A stretch of 63,717 bases of DNA from Shewanella oncorhynchi (GTDB taxonomy: Bacteria > Pseudomonadota > Gammaproteobacteria > Enterobacterales > Shewanellaceae): the NCBI RefSeq assembly GCF_012584455.1, contig NZ_JABAEB010000019.1, forward strand, positions 1 to 63,717, written 5' to 3'. Positions within the stretch are counted from its first letter, which is position 1. Each line of letters opens with the position of its first letter. The notes beneath the pieces are model-generated. The model saw only the letters and a list, made by a program, of their open reading frames with translations, did no database searches and had not been told where the DNA came from. This document shows, piece by piece, positions 1-8,466 of this stretch. The translations under genes were made by a program, and so were the position numbers.

Positions 1-72
1 CATGTTTTCACCTAAAGTCATCTACGAGGTAATAATATCACCTCTATTTAGGTGGCCAAAATTAGTGTGCCA

Positions 73-462
73 CTACACAGTTACTGTTTCTTCAGGGAGC
101 AAAGAATTAATAGAAATTATTTTCTCGTGTACTTTCCCTTCAATCTCTTTCAGATTTTTTCTGGCTGCTGCACCCGACGAGCTGGAAATAGAGAAGTCAG
201 TGATTTTTGTATCTTCTGGGAACTCAATTGACAAGATAACGTCTTCAGCGATTTTATCGCCAAGGTTGCCGACTCGGAACGTATTAAATATCAAACTCTT
301 AGAATCAGACTTGAACTGCGATGGCGAGTCCGCCTCAATAATTACGACTGCTTTTGGATCTGGCTTGTGAGGTTCTTTCGTGAATTTCCAGACTGTAATA
401 CCACCTATGATTGTAATTATAAGAGTTAAAATTGCGCCAATTATTATTTCTTTCCATCTCAT
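73..462 (-). CDS. small membrane-anchored hypothetical protein
   Basis: A 129-residue protein that I do not recognise. Residues about 6-26 form one hydrophobic segment (GAILTLIITIIGG core) after a short basic start, so an N-terminal membrane anchor is likely. The rest is polar and beta-rich (EDVILSIEFPED), suggesting a small domain outside the membrane. The reading frame closes with TAG at 73-75. The open codons after that stop show no clear continuation, but a truncated C-terminus cannot be excluded. It stands alone, with a long repeat-bearing gap on its upstream side. No function is assigned. Confidence 0.5.
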   Translation of the reverse strand: MRWKEIIIGAILTLIITIIGGITVWKFTKEPHKPDPKAVVIIEADSPSQFKSDSKSLIFNTFRVGNLGDKIAEDVILSIEFPEDTKITDFSISSSSGAAARKNLKEIEGKVHEKIISINSLLPEETVTV

Positions 463-1296
463 CTGACTATCTCACTAGAGGTAAAGCTAACAGTGTAATA
501 CCCGCACTTCTAATAAAATCCTAACCGTATAGAGTTGGATATTGGTATGATACGAACAAATAATTAAATAATGCCAATAAGTTAGCATCACCCCCAGTGT
601 GCTATCAACATTTTTCATCCAGAAAAAACAAGACCCTATTTACCGAAAAGCATTTTGGCGCGGTAAATTAAGAAGGTGGATGAGAATAGAAAGATGTGAC
701 AGGTGCAACTCTTTAAGACTAACGGATAACACCAAGGCCACAGAAGTTCACCATCCCCTGCGAAGTTGCTGAAGGGCGTTGAAGAAAATCGCGTGACGCA
801 GACAGGACGTCTGCGTAGCTTTCGGGGGGAAGGGACGCCCCATCGGAAGCGTTAGCGATTTTCGAATAAGCACGAAGCCACTAACTAATGCATGTAACTT
901 CGCTAGGGGCGTCTTGGAGCATCCAAGGAGGATAGGACGAGCAGTCCTCCTTGGTCGGGTGTGGGTTGAAGACCCACGACTTTCTCGGCCGTAAGGCCGC
1001 AAATCAAGAGAAAGATGGGACGAGCAGTCCTCCTTGGTCGACTCTTGATTAGAAATCAGGGCAGTTGAAGACCAACGACTTTCTCGGCCGTAAAACCGAA
1101 AGACCAGCCACCGCGCAAATAAGGTATTCCATTTAAAACAATAACATAATGCGATTCAGGGTGAGCTTAAAACGAATAGTGACAGTGCTGATAACTTACA
1201 AAAAGTATCGTCACATTTCTAAATCTTCGCGGTAATCGGTAAGTTTTTGCAGCGTTCCAATGGAGCCATGAAATGACTTACCAAACTAGTTAGTGC
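463..1296. other. gene-free stretch with repeat element
   Basis: This gap of more than 800 bases contains no convincing gene. Its middle (739-1104) is a composite palindromic repeat described separately. The left part (463-738) probably holds the promoter of the small membrane protein gene, and the right part (1105-1296) is unremarkable AT-rich sequence. The one longer open frame inside (748-1002, minus strand) is an arginine- and serine-rich translation of the repeat, not a plausible protein. Confidence 0.6.
739..1104. repeat. composite palindromic intergenic repeat, copy A
   Basis: Several inverted repeats are nested here: GAAAATCGC (784-792) with GCGATTTTC (855-863), ACGCAGAC (796-803) with GTCTGCGT (809-816), CCAAGGAGGA (923-932) with TCCTCCTTGG (945-954), and CGGCC-GTAA-GGCCG (986-999). 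A sub-unit starting GGACGAGCAGTCCTCC (935) recurs at 1018, and its partner CTCGGCCG recurs 99 bases apart (984 and 1083). The opening about 47 bases (739-785) are nearly identical to 2315-2361 in copy B. The element looks like a dispersed, structure-rich repeat family. No transposase is present. Confidence 0.7.
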
Positions 1297-1953
1297 TTAT
1301 TTACCCAAATTGTCAGCTAACTGTTTCGCGCGACCCGCAGCCCACTTATCAATCATCTTTTCCAGTTCGCTTGAAGTAATAGGTGTATCTTTTTGGGTTG
1401 TATCGTCACTCTCCCGAGCATCTAACACTCGTACTAACAACTTTCCGCTTTGCGAGTCTAACAATTGTGACATGCTGCCGACCTTGAGCAAGTAAGGCTC
1501 CTTACCTATCACTTCTTTAGTAACATCAATGGCAATTTTAGCAGGCAACAGATCCCTTAATTTAAGTTCTGGTCGAGTTAAATCAAAATTCGTCACCGCC
1601 GCCTGCACTCTGATCACTCCCGGACCAGGCGCAGTAACAACCTTGACGCCATTTTTAAGCAACTCATTTTGAAATTTAGCATGGTAATAACGACCAATCT
1701 CGTTTTGCTCATTAGCGGTTAATAGGTACCATTTACCATTCTCTTGACGAATAAATTGTAAAGGATCGAGTATCACCTGATTGTACTGGCGTAGGTCAAC
1801 GTCCTGCTCCTTATAAATACGCTGATTAGGATTACTGACACTCGTTTTGAACGCATCAAAGGGCACTACTTGAAATCCACTCATAGCCCTTTCTTTTACT
1901 GAGCATCCACCCAGTAAGACCGCAGCCATGGCTACCATAACCACTTTTTTCAT
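1297..1953 (-). CDS. DUF3313-like lipoprotein
   Basis: A probable outer-membrane or periplasmic lipoprotein of 218 residues. The start chosen is the ATG at 1953, because it gives a proper signal peptide (MKKVVMVAMAAVLLGGC) with lipobox LLGGC and has an AGGAG ribosome site just upstream. An in-frame ATG at 2124 would add 57 residues without signal character. The mature part has the (D/N)LRQYNQVILDPLQF-type opening and alternating hydrophobic strands that I associate with the DUF3313 family of secreted lipoproteins of unknown function. It appears to be a single-gene unit. Family assignment is by recognition and is moderately sure. Confidence 0.7.
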   Translation of the reverse strand: MKKVVMVAMAAVLLGGCSVKERAMSGFQVVPFDAFKTSVSNPNQRIYKEQDVDLRQYNQVILDPLQFIRQENGKWYLLTANEQNEIGRYYHAKFQNELLKNGVKVVTAPGPGVIRVQAAVTNFDLTRPELKLRDLLPAKIAIDVTKEVIGKEPYLLKVGSMSQLLDSQSGKLLVRVLDARESDDTTQKDTPITSSELEKMIDKWAAGRAKQLADNLGK

Positions 1954-2461
1954 ATTTGCTCCTGCACTGATTAATAATTTGTTTTCAGAATGACCATCGC
2001 GATAAGCAAGTTCTCCTGAGCAATATTCCAACCAACTTCCTTCCATAGAGGACACGACAAAGCGGCTTGTTGCGTCACCCCAAACTGCCACAACATAACC
2101 CACTTTATCAAGTGAGTTCAGCACTTTATCTTGTTGCTAAAATGGTAATAACGGATTAATCAGGCCAATGTAGACATTTCAAAAGACTCTAATCACCTAA
2201 AAAACCAATATCCTGATTCAGTTTAGGTATCAAAGATTTTCAATTTATGTATTTCAATTCGTTGAAAGATGGGGCATGCATAACTCTTTTGGAATTAACA
2301 GCCAACGCCGAGATCACAGAAGTTCACCTTCCCCTGCGAAGTTGCTGAAGGACGTTGAAGACTCTTTATTAAAAATCGGGGGGTGAAACCCCATGACCTT
2401 GATTCACCTCGGCCGTTAGGCCGTATTGCTCTTCTACACGTCGGTGGAAACTGACTCCCAA
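1954..2461. other. gene-free stretch with repeat copy B
   Basis: This roughly 500-base gap separates the DUF3313 lipoprotein gene from the end of the DUF7010 gene. It contains repeat copy B (about 2295-2460), which abuts the stop codon of the DUF7010 gene at 2462. The part nearest 1954 should carry the lipoprotein promoter. No RNA gene or other element was recognised. Confidence 0.5.
2295..2460. repeat. palindromic intergenic repeat, copy B
   Basis: Positions 2315-2361 match 739-785 of copy A almost base for base (shared core CCCCTGCGAAGTTGCTGAAG). The hairpin CGGCC-GTTA-GGCCG (2410-2423) matches the CGGCC-GTAA-GGCCG hairpin of copy A. Between them the copy differs: a stretch around CGGGGGGTGAAACCCC replaces the inner palindromes of copy A. 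It begins directly after the DUF7010 stop codon, so it may act as a transcript end for that gene. Confidence 0.65.
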
Positions 2462-3031
2462 CTAACTCGCAACACAAAGATTTTGCTGAATCTTCCAACG
2501 GCGCTGCATCACAGGAATTGAAAAACCATAACAAAACACCACGATTAGAGGCTGAATTTGAAAGCTCTGCTCAGGCCAGAGCATGAAAGCTGCAACACAG
2601 GCCATAGTGCGCACTATCGCATGCACTATGGCCACCTTTTGCGCAGCTAAAACACCGTGGACTAACCACATTAAACCTGTTTGCACCGCAAGGGCGAAAG
2701 GCAAGGCCAGATAATTTTCCATAAAAAAGGGAATACTGATGCTAAAGGTTAAAAAACTCATGCCCATCGCAGCGAGAAACACAGTCTCAAACCAATTACG
2801 CTCAGCGCTTTTCTTAAACGAGATATTCTCGCCTGTCAGCCGCGAAATACCCATGGCAAGGTAGATAATAGAACCAGTACCGATAAAGACCGCCATCACC
2901 AACTGCGAAGGAGGTAATACAAAGCTCAATACAAACAGTAGGCTCCACACAATCATGCCAGATAAGGGCATAGCTAAAGCACGTTGTTGACGGTATTCGA
3001 TTAATTGTTGGTCCAGTGATTTATATTGCAT
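2462..3031 (-). CDS. DUF7010-like integral membrane protein
   Basis: A 189-residue protein with about six hydrophobic segments spread over its length, a short polar N-terminus (MQYKSLDQQLIEYRQQRALA) and a basic C-terminus, typical of a small inner-membrane protein. The start at 3031 is preceded by a strong AAGGAGG site eight bases upstream. Length and pattern suggest the DUF7010 family, whose role is not known. It has no partner gene: upstream is a divergent gap to yqhA, downstream a palindromic repeat. Confidence 0.6.
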   Translation of the reverse strand: MQYKSLDQQLIEYRQQRALAMPLSGMIVWSLLFVLSFVLPPSQLVMAVFIGTGSIIYLAMGISRLTGENISFKKSAERNWFETVFLAAMGMSFLTFSISIPFFMENYLALPFALAVQTGLMWLVHGVLAAQKVAIVHAIVRTMACVAAFMLWPEQSFQIQPLIVVFCYGFSIPVMQRRWKIQQNLCVAS

Positions 3032-3428
3032 GATTAAGCCTCCTTGTTTAGATGACTTAAGTATCTGCGTAAAATGTCCATTACAGCAGTGTGAGTTGTC
3101 AGCAATCTAGGATGACAAATGTCACTTCCTTCATCAAAGCCCTAAAATGCCAAGAAAAATGATCATCCATGGCTGAATTTGCTTGGTATTAGGTTGAAAA
3201 AAGCGACGATCAGACATATCAAAGGCAGTGCAAATTAAACGATGTGGCGCTACTAACACCTAACATAGGATTTAAATAACCACAGAGGTTACAAAAAAAA
3301 CACAATAACAGCATATAACTCACGCCATTGTGATTGGGTAATAGCGCGCATAAAGTGCATTATGTTACTGTTTTAGTCATTAGTGACTCGATTTTTTACC
3401 GCATTTTAGATAAAGGGTTTAATGGATT
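3032..3428. other. divergent intergenic region
   Basis: About 400 bases between two divergently read membrane-protein genes, so both promoters should lie here. The only symmetric element noticed is TGACA-AA-TGTCA at 3113-3124, close to the minus-strand gene. No gene, RNA motif or known operator could be recognised. Confidence 0.4.
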
Positions 3429-3920
3429 ATGGAACAAATATTTGAAAAATTAATGTATGCATCGCGCTGGATTATGGCGCCAATTTATTTGGGACTCAGC
3501 TTTGTTTTATTGGGCTTAGGCATTAAATTCTTCCAAGAGATCTTCCATATTCTGCCGATCATTTTTGAGATGACTGAAGTGGATTTAGTGCTGGTGACCC
3601 TGTCCTTGATTGATATCACCCTCGTGGGCGGCCTGATTGTGATGGTGATGTTTTCTGGCTACGAGAATTTTGTCTCGCAGCTGGATGTAGGCGAAGACAG
3701 TGAGAAGCTAAGTTGGTTGGGTAAATTAGATTCTGGCTCACTGAAAAACAAAGTGGCGGCGTCGATTGTGGCAATTTCGTCTATTCACTTACTGAAAATC
3801 TTTATGGATGTGAAGAATATCGATAACGACAAAATCATGTGGTATCTGTTAATACACATCACCTTTGTATTATCAGCCTTTGCCATGGGCTATCTGGATA
3901 AAATTACTCGCACTAAGTAA
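3429..3920 (+). CDS. yqhA: YqhA / UPF0114 family membrane protein
   Basis: A 163-residue inner-membrane protein with hydrophobic segments at roughly residues 14-36, 52-78, 108-128 and 135-155. The N-terminal LMYASRWIMAPIYLGL and the central SYEN/GYENF-type stretch (MFSGYENFVSQLDV) are characteristic of UPF0114 (TIGR00645, E. coli YqhA). Length is normal for the family. Its function is unknown. It is a single-gene unit, closed by a strong hairpin terminator shared with the convergent transporter gene. Confidence 0.85.
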   Translation: MEQIFEKLMYASRWIMAPIYLGLSFVLLGLGIKFFQEIFHILPIIFEMTEVDLVLVTLSLIDITLVGGLIVMVMFSGYENFVSQLDVGEDSEKLSWLGKLDSGSLKNKVAASIVAISSIHLLKIFMDVKNIDNDKIMWYLLIHITFVLSAFAMGYLDKITRTK

Positions 3921-3980
3921 TGGGCTAACATAGTTGATGCGAACCTAGCAACGCATCAATACCAGCATAGAGAATATTAA

Positions 3981-4015
3981 ACAAAAGCCACTGTTTTCAG
4001 TGGCTTTTGTTTTTA
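3981..4015. terminator. bidirectional terminator between yqhA and the DAACS gene
   Basis: ACAAAAGCCACTG (3981-3993) and CAGTGGCTTTTGT (3998-4010) form a perfect 13-bp stem with a TTTT loop. It is followed by a T-run on the plus strand and by T-rich sequence on the minus strand, between two convergent genes. Confidence 0.85.
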
Positions 4016-4037
4016 TAGAATACGACTTAGTGGCACA

Positions 4038-5282
4038 TTAACTCTTCGCTGACTCAAGCTGATGCACTTTCTCGGTTTGATCCACTATAGTCAACACCGC
4101 AGTATCACCAACCACGTTACAGGATGTCAGCACCATATCAATAATCCGATCTAAGGCCGCCACTATGGCAAAGGCTTCTATCGGTAATCCCATTTGATGG
4201 ATTAACACACCTATCATCACCATGCCGCCACCGGGCACACCACCCGCACCGACAGATAATAGGAAGACACTAAATAACAGCGAAGGCAATTGCTCAGTGG
4301 TAATAGGCATGCCAAAGGCATTGGCGACAAAGAAAATCGCAATAGTGATATAAATCGCCACACCGCCCATGTTCATGGTCGCCCCCAGCGGTACGCCAAA
4401 ACCAGCAACAGCACGGTTCACGCCTAACTTGTCCGTTAAAGTACGCATGGTCACGGGAATAGTCGCATTTGAGCTTGCGGTCGAGAGTGAAAACAGCACT
4501 TGCTCTTGGGTCTTCTCGCGGAAGGTTTTGGCTGAAATTGGGGTAAATATCCCCACTGCCATAGGATAAACCACAAAAATCCACAGTAGCAGCAGCGCGA
4601 GGATCAGCACCATATACTCAACCACACTCATAAACACACCTGCATCTAAGGTCGCGCCGAGTTTAAACATCAAGGCAAATACACCATAGGGCGCAAGACT
4701 CATCACCACAGAAATCAATTTCATCATGATTTTATTGGCGGTTTGAAAACCTTGGACAGCACCCGCAACATGCTCCCCAAGGGACTTAATCACACCGCCA
4801 AGCAACAAGGCCATAAAGATCACTTGTAGCATATTGCCTGACATAAAAGCCGTCACAGGATTACGTGGGACTATGTCGACAACTAATGCCATCAGGCTTG
4901 GCAGCTCAGTTGCTGTAATCGCTATGCCATCCGTGCTGCTCATATCTACACCTTTACCGGGTTCGAGTAGCAGCACCACTAATAATGCGGTCGCGATTGC
5001 GACGACAGTATTGATGATATAAAAACCGAAGGTCTTACCGCCCAAGCGGCCAAAACTTTTGAGATCTTGCAGCTCACAGACACCACAAACGATGCTCACA
5101 AACACGAGTGGCACCACCAGCATCATGATCATATTAACGAACATAGTACCAACGCCACCGGCAAGCTCGACTAAATTACCCGAGAAAAAACCGATATCGT
5201 TTAAGAAGTATTGCACTATTGTGCCGAAAATAAGGCCGGCAAACAGACCAATAAAGATCCGCGTCGAAAGTGATTTCATCAT
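4038..5282 (-). CDS. dicarboxylate/amino acid:cation symporter (DAACS) family transporter
   Basis: A 414-residue sodium- or proton-coupled uptake protein of the DAACS (SLC1-like, GltPh/SstT/DctA) family with about eight membrane helices. Visible landmarks are the first re-entrant hairpin STASSNATIPVTM (about residue 269), the TM7 motif ATMNMGGVAIY (about 303), the second hairpin GAGGVPGGG and the TM8 segment IIDMVLTSCNVVGD (about 386). Against GltPh, the NMDGT aspartate is Gly. The TM8 arginine that contacts acidic substrates (Arg397) aligns with Leu, while Asp394, Asn401 and Asp405 are kept. This argues against glutamate or aspartate as substrate and for a neutral or other substrate. It is a single-gene unit. 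Confidence 0.85.
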   Translation of the reverse strand: MMKSLSTRIFIGLFAGLIFGTIVQYFLNDIGFFSGNLVELAGGVGTMFVNMIMMLVVPLVFVSIVCGVCELQDLKSFGRLGGKTFGFYIINTVVAIATALLVVLLLEPGKGVDMSSTDGIAITATELPSLMALVVDIVPRNPVTAFMSGNMLQVIFMALLLGGVIKSLGEHVAGAVQGFQTANKIMMKLISVVMSLAPYGVFALMFKLGATLDAGVFMSVVEYMVLILALLLLWIFVVYPMAVGIFTPISAKTFREKTQEQVLFSLSTASSNATIPVTMRTLTDKLGVNRAVAGFGVPLGATMNMGGVAIYITIAIFFVANAFGMPITTEQLPSLLFSVFLLSVGAGGVPGGGMVMIGVLIHQMGLPIEAFAIVAALDRIIDMVLTSCNVVGDTAVLTIVDQTEKVHQLESAKS

Positions 5283-5683
5283 GCTTGTGATTTCCCCAGA
5301 AAGGTCATTTATTTGTTATTCATCTTCCATGATGAGCACAATTGCCAATCCATTTTTGGCTCAGGCGGGGATAGTGAAACATGCTAGCCGTTAATTCAAT
5401 GAATAAATTTCATTTTTTCATCTTGAATTAAGTTAACACCATCACAGAAAAACAGTAATAAACTGATTTTAAATCATAAAAAATTTATCAGCACAATATT
5501 TGAGCTCTAACAAAACATATTTAAACCAGTATAAACAAACAAAATAAACACCAAATAACATCAAATTAAACATATAAGAAACAACAACCAAATAAAACTC
5601 AGACTTAATAACTGAATTTAAATTTATAACAGGATTTAAAACCAGTTAATTATAGTAAAGCAGAGAGATGGAATGGATGACAG
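5283..5683. other. AT-rich intergenic region
   Basis: About 400 bases without a gene. The part from about 5400 to 5660 is strikingly AT-rich (runs such as AAATCATAAAAAATTTATC), unlike its neighbours. The right-hand gene ends at 5684 and the left-hand gene starts at 5282 on the same strand, so this gap should hold the transporter promoter. No clear terminator for the SMC-like operon was found. Confidence 0.5.
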
Positions 5684-6556
5684 CTAAATATATGGCACTA
5701 ACACTAGTTCAAGTCCGTGAGCCAGCAGGTGTTGCTGTTTGATACTAATACGGTGTTGATTTAGCCAAACGACTAATTTTTGCCAATGCTTTAACTCGGC
5801 ATTTTGCAAATACTTAACCTGTTTCGCTTGCTTGTCGAAATCATCAGTAGAATTAATTTGTGCTATTGCCAATAACTCAGCAGGTGCTGTCAGCGCAAGT
5901 TGTGGCACAAGGCAGTGGGTCACGCCCATTAAGGTATGGGCGATTTGTAGTCCTGCGGGATCTAAGTCAGTAAAGGCAATGATCGGTAATTTATCTGCCA
6001 TCGCTTGCAAAAAATGCCGCACGCCAATCGGGGAATGATGACCGCTACCTCGGTAGATAACCATCACATGAGTTAAATCCTGTGGCAAACGCGCTTGATG
6101 GATAACATCAAATACATCTAAGTTTTCAATCACTAGGATGGCTGCGACATTGAGTTCATGGCAATGCTTTTGTGCTTCATCCAAAGGAATACGCAGTGAT
6201 GTGCGAGTTGAAATCCCAGTTGGTGAAGATCCGAAACCTAGATACTTCATCAAAACGTATTCGGCTTCAGGGCGTATCTTAGCGAGCTTTTCATCGTGAC
6301 TTTTGGCAGACATCGCCATGCGATCGACATTGAAATCAAGCTGCCTTAAATCAAGCCCCATTAACGCCAACACGCTTTGCCTTAGCAGTTCAAAATCTTT
6401 GGGCGCAAAACACAGATACTTTTCGGATTCATCTAACTCACCCACTTCTAACTCGCGATGAATCGCGCGCCAGTTAGCCGTGAGCTTAACCTTGGGAGAA
6501 CGCTTAATAAAAGCGTTCTCCAACAGTTGTAATTGTTGCTGGCCTAGGCGAGCCAT
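5684..6556 (-). CDS. jetD: Wadjet JetD / MksG-like Toprim nuclease subunit
   Basis: The fourth gene of the SMC-like operon, 290 residues. The C-terminal half has a Toprim signature: a conserved Glu in LVIENLD (Glu144) and an acidic pair in AFTDLDPAG (Asp197 and Asp199), with a GSGHHS turn at 171-176. JetD/MksG proteins (DUF7281/DUF2220-type) use this fold to cut circular DNA that the condensin-like complex has extruded. The N-terminal 130 residues are helical and less conserved. Its start overlaps the end of the kleisin gene by 13 bases, so translation is coupled. All Toprim acidic residues I can identify are intact. Family by motif and context; the DNA-cutting role is inferred. Confidence 0.75.
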   Translation of the reverse strand: MARLGQQQLQLLENAFIKRSPKVKLTANWRAIHRELEVGELDESEKYLCFAPKDFELLRQSVLALMGLDLRQLDFNVDRMAMSAKSHDEKLAKIRPEAEYVLMKYLGFGSSPTGISTRTSLRIPLDEAQKHCHELNVAAILVIENLDVFDVIHQARLPQDLTHVMVIYRGSGHHSPIGVRHFLQAMADKLPIIAFTDLDPAGLQIAHTLMGVTHCLVPQLALTAPAELLAIAQINSTDDFDKQAKQVKYLQNAELKHWQKLVVWLNQHRISIKQQHLLAHGLELVLVPYI

Positions 6557-7764
6557 AACTCAACATCGCGAATAATAAAGTTGCCGCTATAGATGGGATG
6601 CGGTTCGCCCAAGGGCTCAAGCTCAAAGTAAGCCTTGTGTTCATCGGGCAGACCTTCGTAGCCACCAATCACTTGATAAATCCAGCTTTCGGCGTCCCAA
6701 GGCAGCGCTTTATCCGCCAGATATTCCAGCGCCGATTGGCGCAGGCCAGACTCAATCACATCGACGAAATACTCATCCACCGCTTGTTTGAGTGGATTAT
6801 CCGGTACATCGAAGTCTTCACTTTGAGTGATAGAAACGGACACATCATGCTCACGCACCGCCGCAATCACAGGATGACGGCTGATAGCTTTAATGTGCGC
6901 GACTATGCCCATCAACTCCAGTTCTTGGCTGGCGTTATGCACATCTACCGCAGCAGGCGCGAGCAAGATTTCAGCGCGATTGAATAGACTCGGAATTTCC
7001 TTGTGGGACACATGGTCCGCAGGCCGATAATCCGGATGCAAATCAGTGTAGAGCAACCAGCCCTTGAGCAAACGGGTACGCCCACGGATTTGTCTGAAGC
7101 GGCCTAAGAGTTCGAGTAAACGCCCCTGCACTACGCTCAGTTCCTGGGCGCAGTCGCTCATGGTTTCCTGCAAAGTCGTCACTAAGAGTTTGCGCAGTTC
7201 ACGTATATCGCCAGCGATTTCGCCTAGCTCACTAAACTGGAACATCTCTAAGCCATTAAGCAATTCAGACACTTGGCTTTGAGCTAATTCGTTTTCGCGG
7301 ATCTTAGCGTTGATCGTACCAACGTAACCGAACTCGTTATTAATGCGGCCCCAGAGCACACGGATCGAATAACGCAGACTGTCGGCGAAACTATAAACAT
7401 GTTCGCTTAAATCGGATAAATAGGCCTCAGCGGCGCTGTAATCTGAGCTATGACGCGCCTCTTTATAATGATCGGCCAAGGTTTTAATCGTGGCTAAGGC
7501 CGAACCGACATTAGAGTCGATTTGGCGATTGCGCTCATCACTTAAACCTTCTTCGAGTAAGGCACGCACAGAACGCTTAAGCCGCAGCTCCTGATCTGGC
7601 TCTGGCCGCCATAAAATCCCTGCCTGTTTAAGCTTTTCGACCACGCTTGGATCGTGCGCATCCTCGTTAAGAGAACCCGCCAAATAGGTATCCATAATGA
7701 TGTCAGCATGGCGACCTAACTGCTTGAGCAGCTTAACCCCCGCCTGATGTAAGTTACTGCTCAT
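6544..7764 (-). CDS. jetA: Wadjet JetA / MksF-like kleisin subunit
   Basis: A 406-residue, mostly helical acidic protein, third in the SMC-like operon. I assign it as the kleisin-type bridging subunit (JetA/MksF) from size, helical content and position between the small subunit and the Toprim gene. No single diagnostic motif is visible. The start is placed at the second of two adjacent ATGs (7764), because AAGGAGG ends five bases before it. The GTG at 7782 would put that ribosome site inside the coding region, and the first ATG (7767) is only two bases from it. It is separated by 48 bases from the upstream gene and overlaps the downstream one. Confidence 0.7.
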   Translation of the reverse strand: MSSNLHQAGVKLLKQLGRHADIIMDTYLAGSLNEDAHDPSVVEKLKQAGILWRPEPDQELRLKRSVRALLEEGLSDERNRQIDSNVGSALATIKTLADHYKEARHSSDYSAAEAYLSDLSEHVYSFADSLRYSIRVLWGRINNEFGYVGTINAKIRENELAQSQVSELLNGLEMFQFSELGEIAGDIRELRKLLVTTLQETMSDCAQELSVVQGRLLELLGRFRQIRGRTRLLKGWLLYTDLHPDYRPADHVSHKEIPSLFNRAEILLAPAAVDVHNASQELELMGIVAHIKAISRHPVIAAVREHDVSVSITQSEDFDVPDNPLKQAVDEYFVDVIESGLRQSALEYLADKALPWDAESWIYQVIGGYEGLPDEHKAYFELEPLGEPHPIYSGNFIIRDVELWLA

Positions 7765-7812
7765 CATGGCCTCCTTGGTCACAGCTTTTACCTAGGTTTA
7801 ACAGTGCCAACA

Positions 7813-8466
7813 TTAGATTAAGTCCCGCTGAGTCGCCGTTTCCGCCTGCGCTTCTAGGCTTAGGCCTTCGGTTTCATCGATAAAACGAATGACTTCATAC
7901 AGATAATCCAGCTTACCCGTGGCGATATAGATTTGCTTCTCCGCATTGGGTCGTACTAAATAGCCGAGTTCGACTAAGCGTTTGAAGACTAATTTGATTT
8001 GCGCATCGCTGTTAGTGCTGGTTGAGCCAAATAAACGATATTGGCTGAGCTTGGCTAACTGCTCACGGAACGCCGGCGTGTCTTCGATACGGCTTTGCAG
8101 CTCGGTCAAACGCACGGGCGCACCTTCGCTCAGCGGCGCATCTTGGCCACTGGCTTCCTGCACTAACACCAACCATTCCACCAGCGGGATCAATGCCTGA
8201 CAGATATCTTTAAACTGCGATGAAATCACTTTGCGCTCGCTATCGCCGAGCTGCAAATAACCGCAGAAGAACACATCACCTTCTGCGGCAGACGCCACGG
8301 TACGGTTGATCTGGTTTAAATAGCCTTCGACCCGCTCGCGGGTGCTGCTATTTTTAAGGGCGCGCCAGCCTTCTTCATTGGTGGTGCGGCAAATAAACTC
8401 GCCCTTGAGTAACAGCTCAATCAAAGCACCAGTGCCAACTAATACGGTTTGGGTTGCATCACTCAT
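7813..8466 (-). CDS. jetB: Wadjet JetB / MksE-like small subunit
   Basis: A 217-residue protein, second in the operon. JetB/MksE proteins are kite-type winged-helix subunits that bind the kleisin. Here the segment KLVFKRLVELGYLVRPNAEK near residue 160 reads like the recognition helix and wing of such a fold, followed by the strand QIYIATGKLDYL. The start ATG at 8466 overlaps the stop of the ATPase gene (TAATG), with AAGGAGG upstream, so the two are translationally coupled. Assignment rests mainly on gene context and size, and is less certain than for the ATPase. Confidence 0.65.
   Translation of the reverse strand: MSDATQTVLVGTGALIELLLKGEFICRTTNEEGWRALKNSSTRERVEGYLNQINRTVASAAEGDVFFCGYLQLGDSERKVISSQFKDICQALIPLVEWLVLVQEASGQDAPLSEGAPVRLTELQSRIEDTPAFREQLAKLSQYRLFGSTSTNSDAQIKLVFKRLVELGYLVRPNAEKQIYIATGKLDYLYEVIRFIDETEGLSLEAQAETATQRDLI

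Noticed and set aside
748..1002. Minus-strand open frame of 84 codons
   Set aside because: It lies wholly inside the palindromic repeat and is rich in Arg, Ser and Pro, with no ribosome site.
2295..2534. Minus-strand open frame of 79 codons
   Set aside because: It spans repeat copy B and the end of the DUF7010 gene in another frame, with no start signal.
4294..4584. Antisense and out-of-frame open frames within the large genes (for example in the transporter, SMC-like and ttr genes)
   Set aside because: They overlap well-supported genes, lack ribosome sites and have unnatural amino acid make-up.
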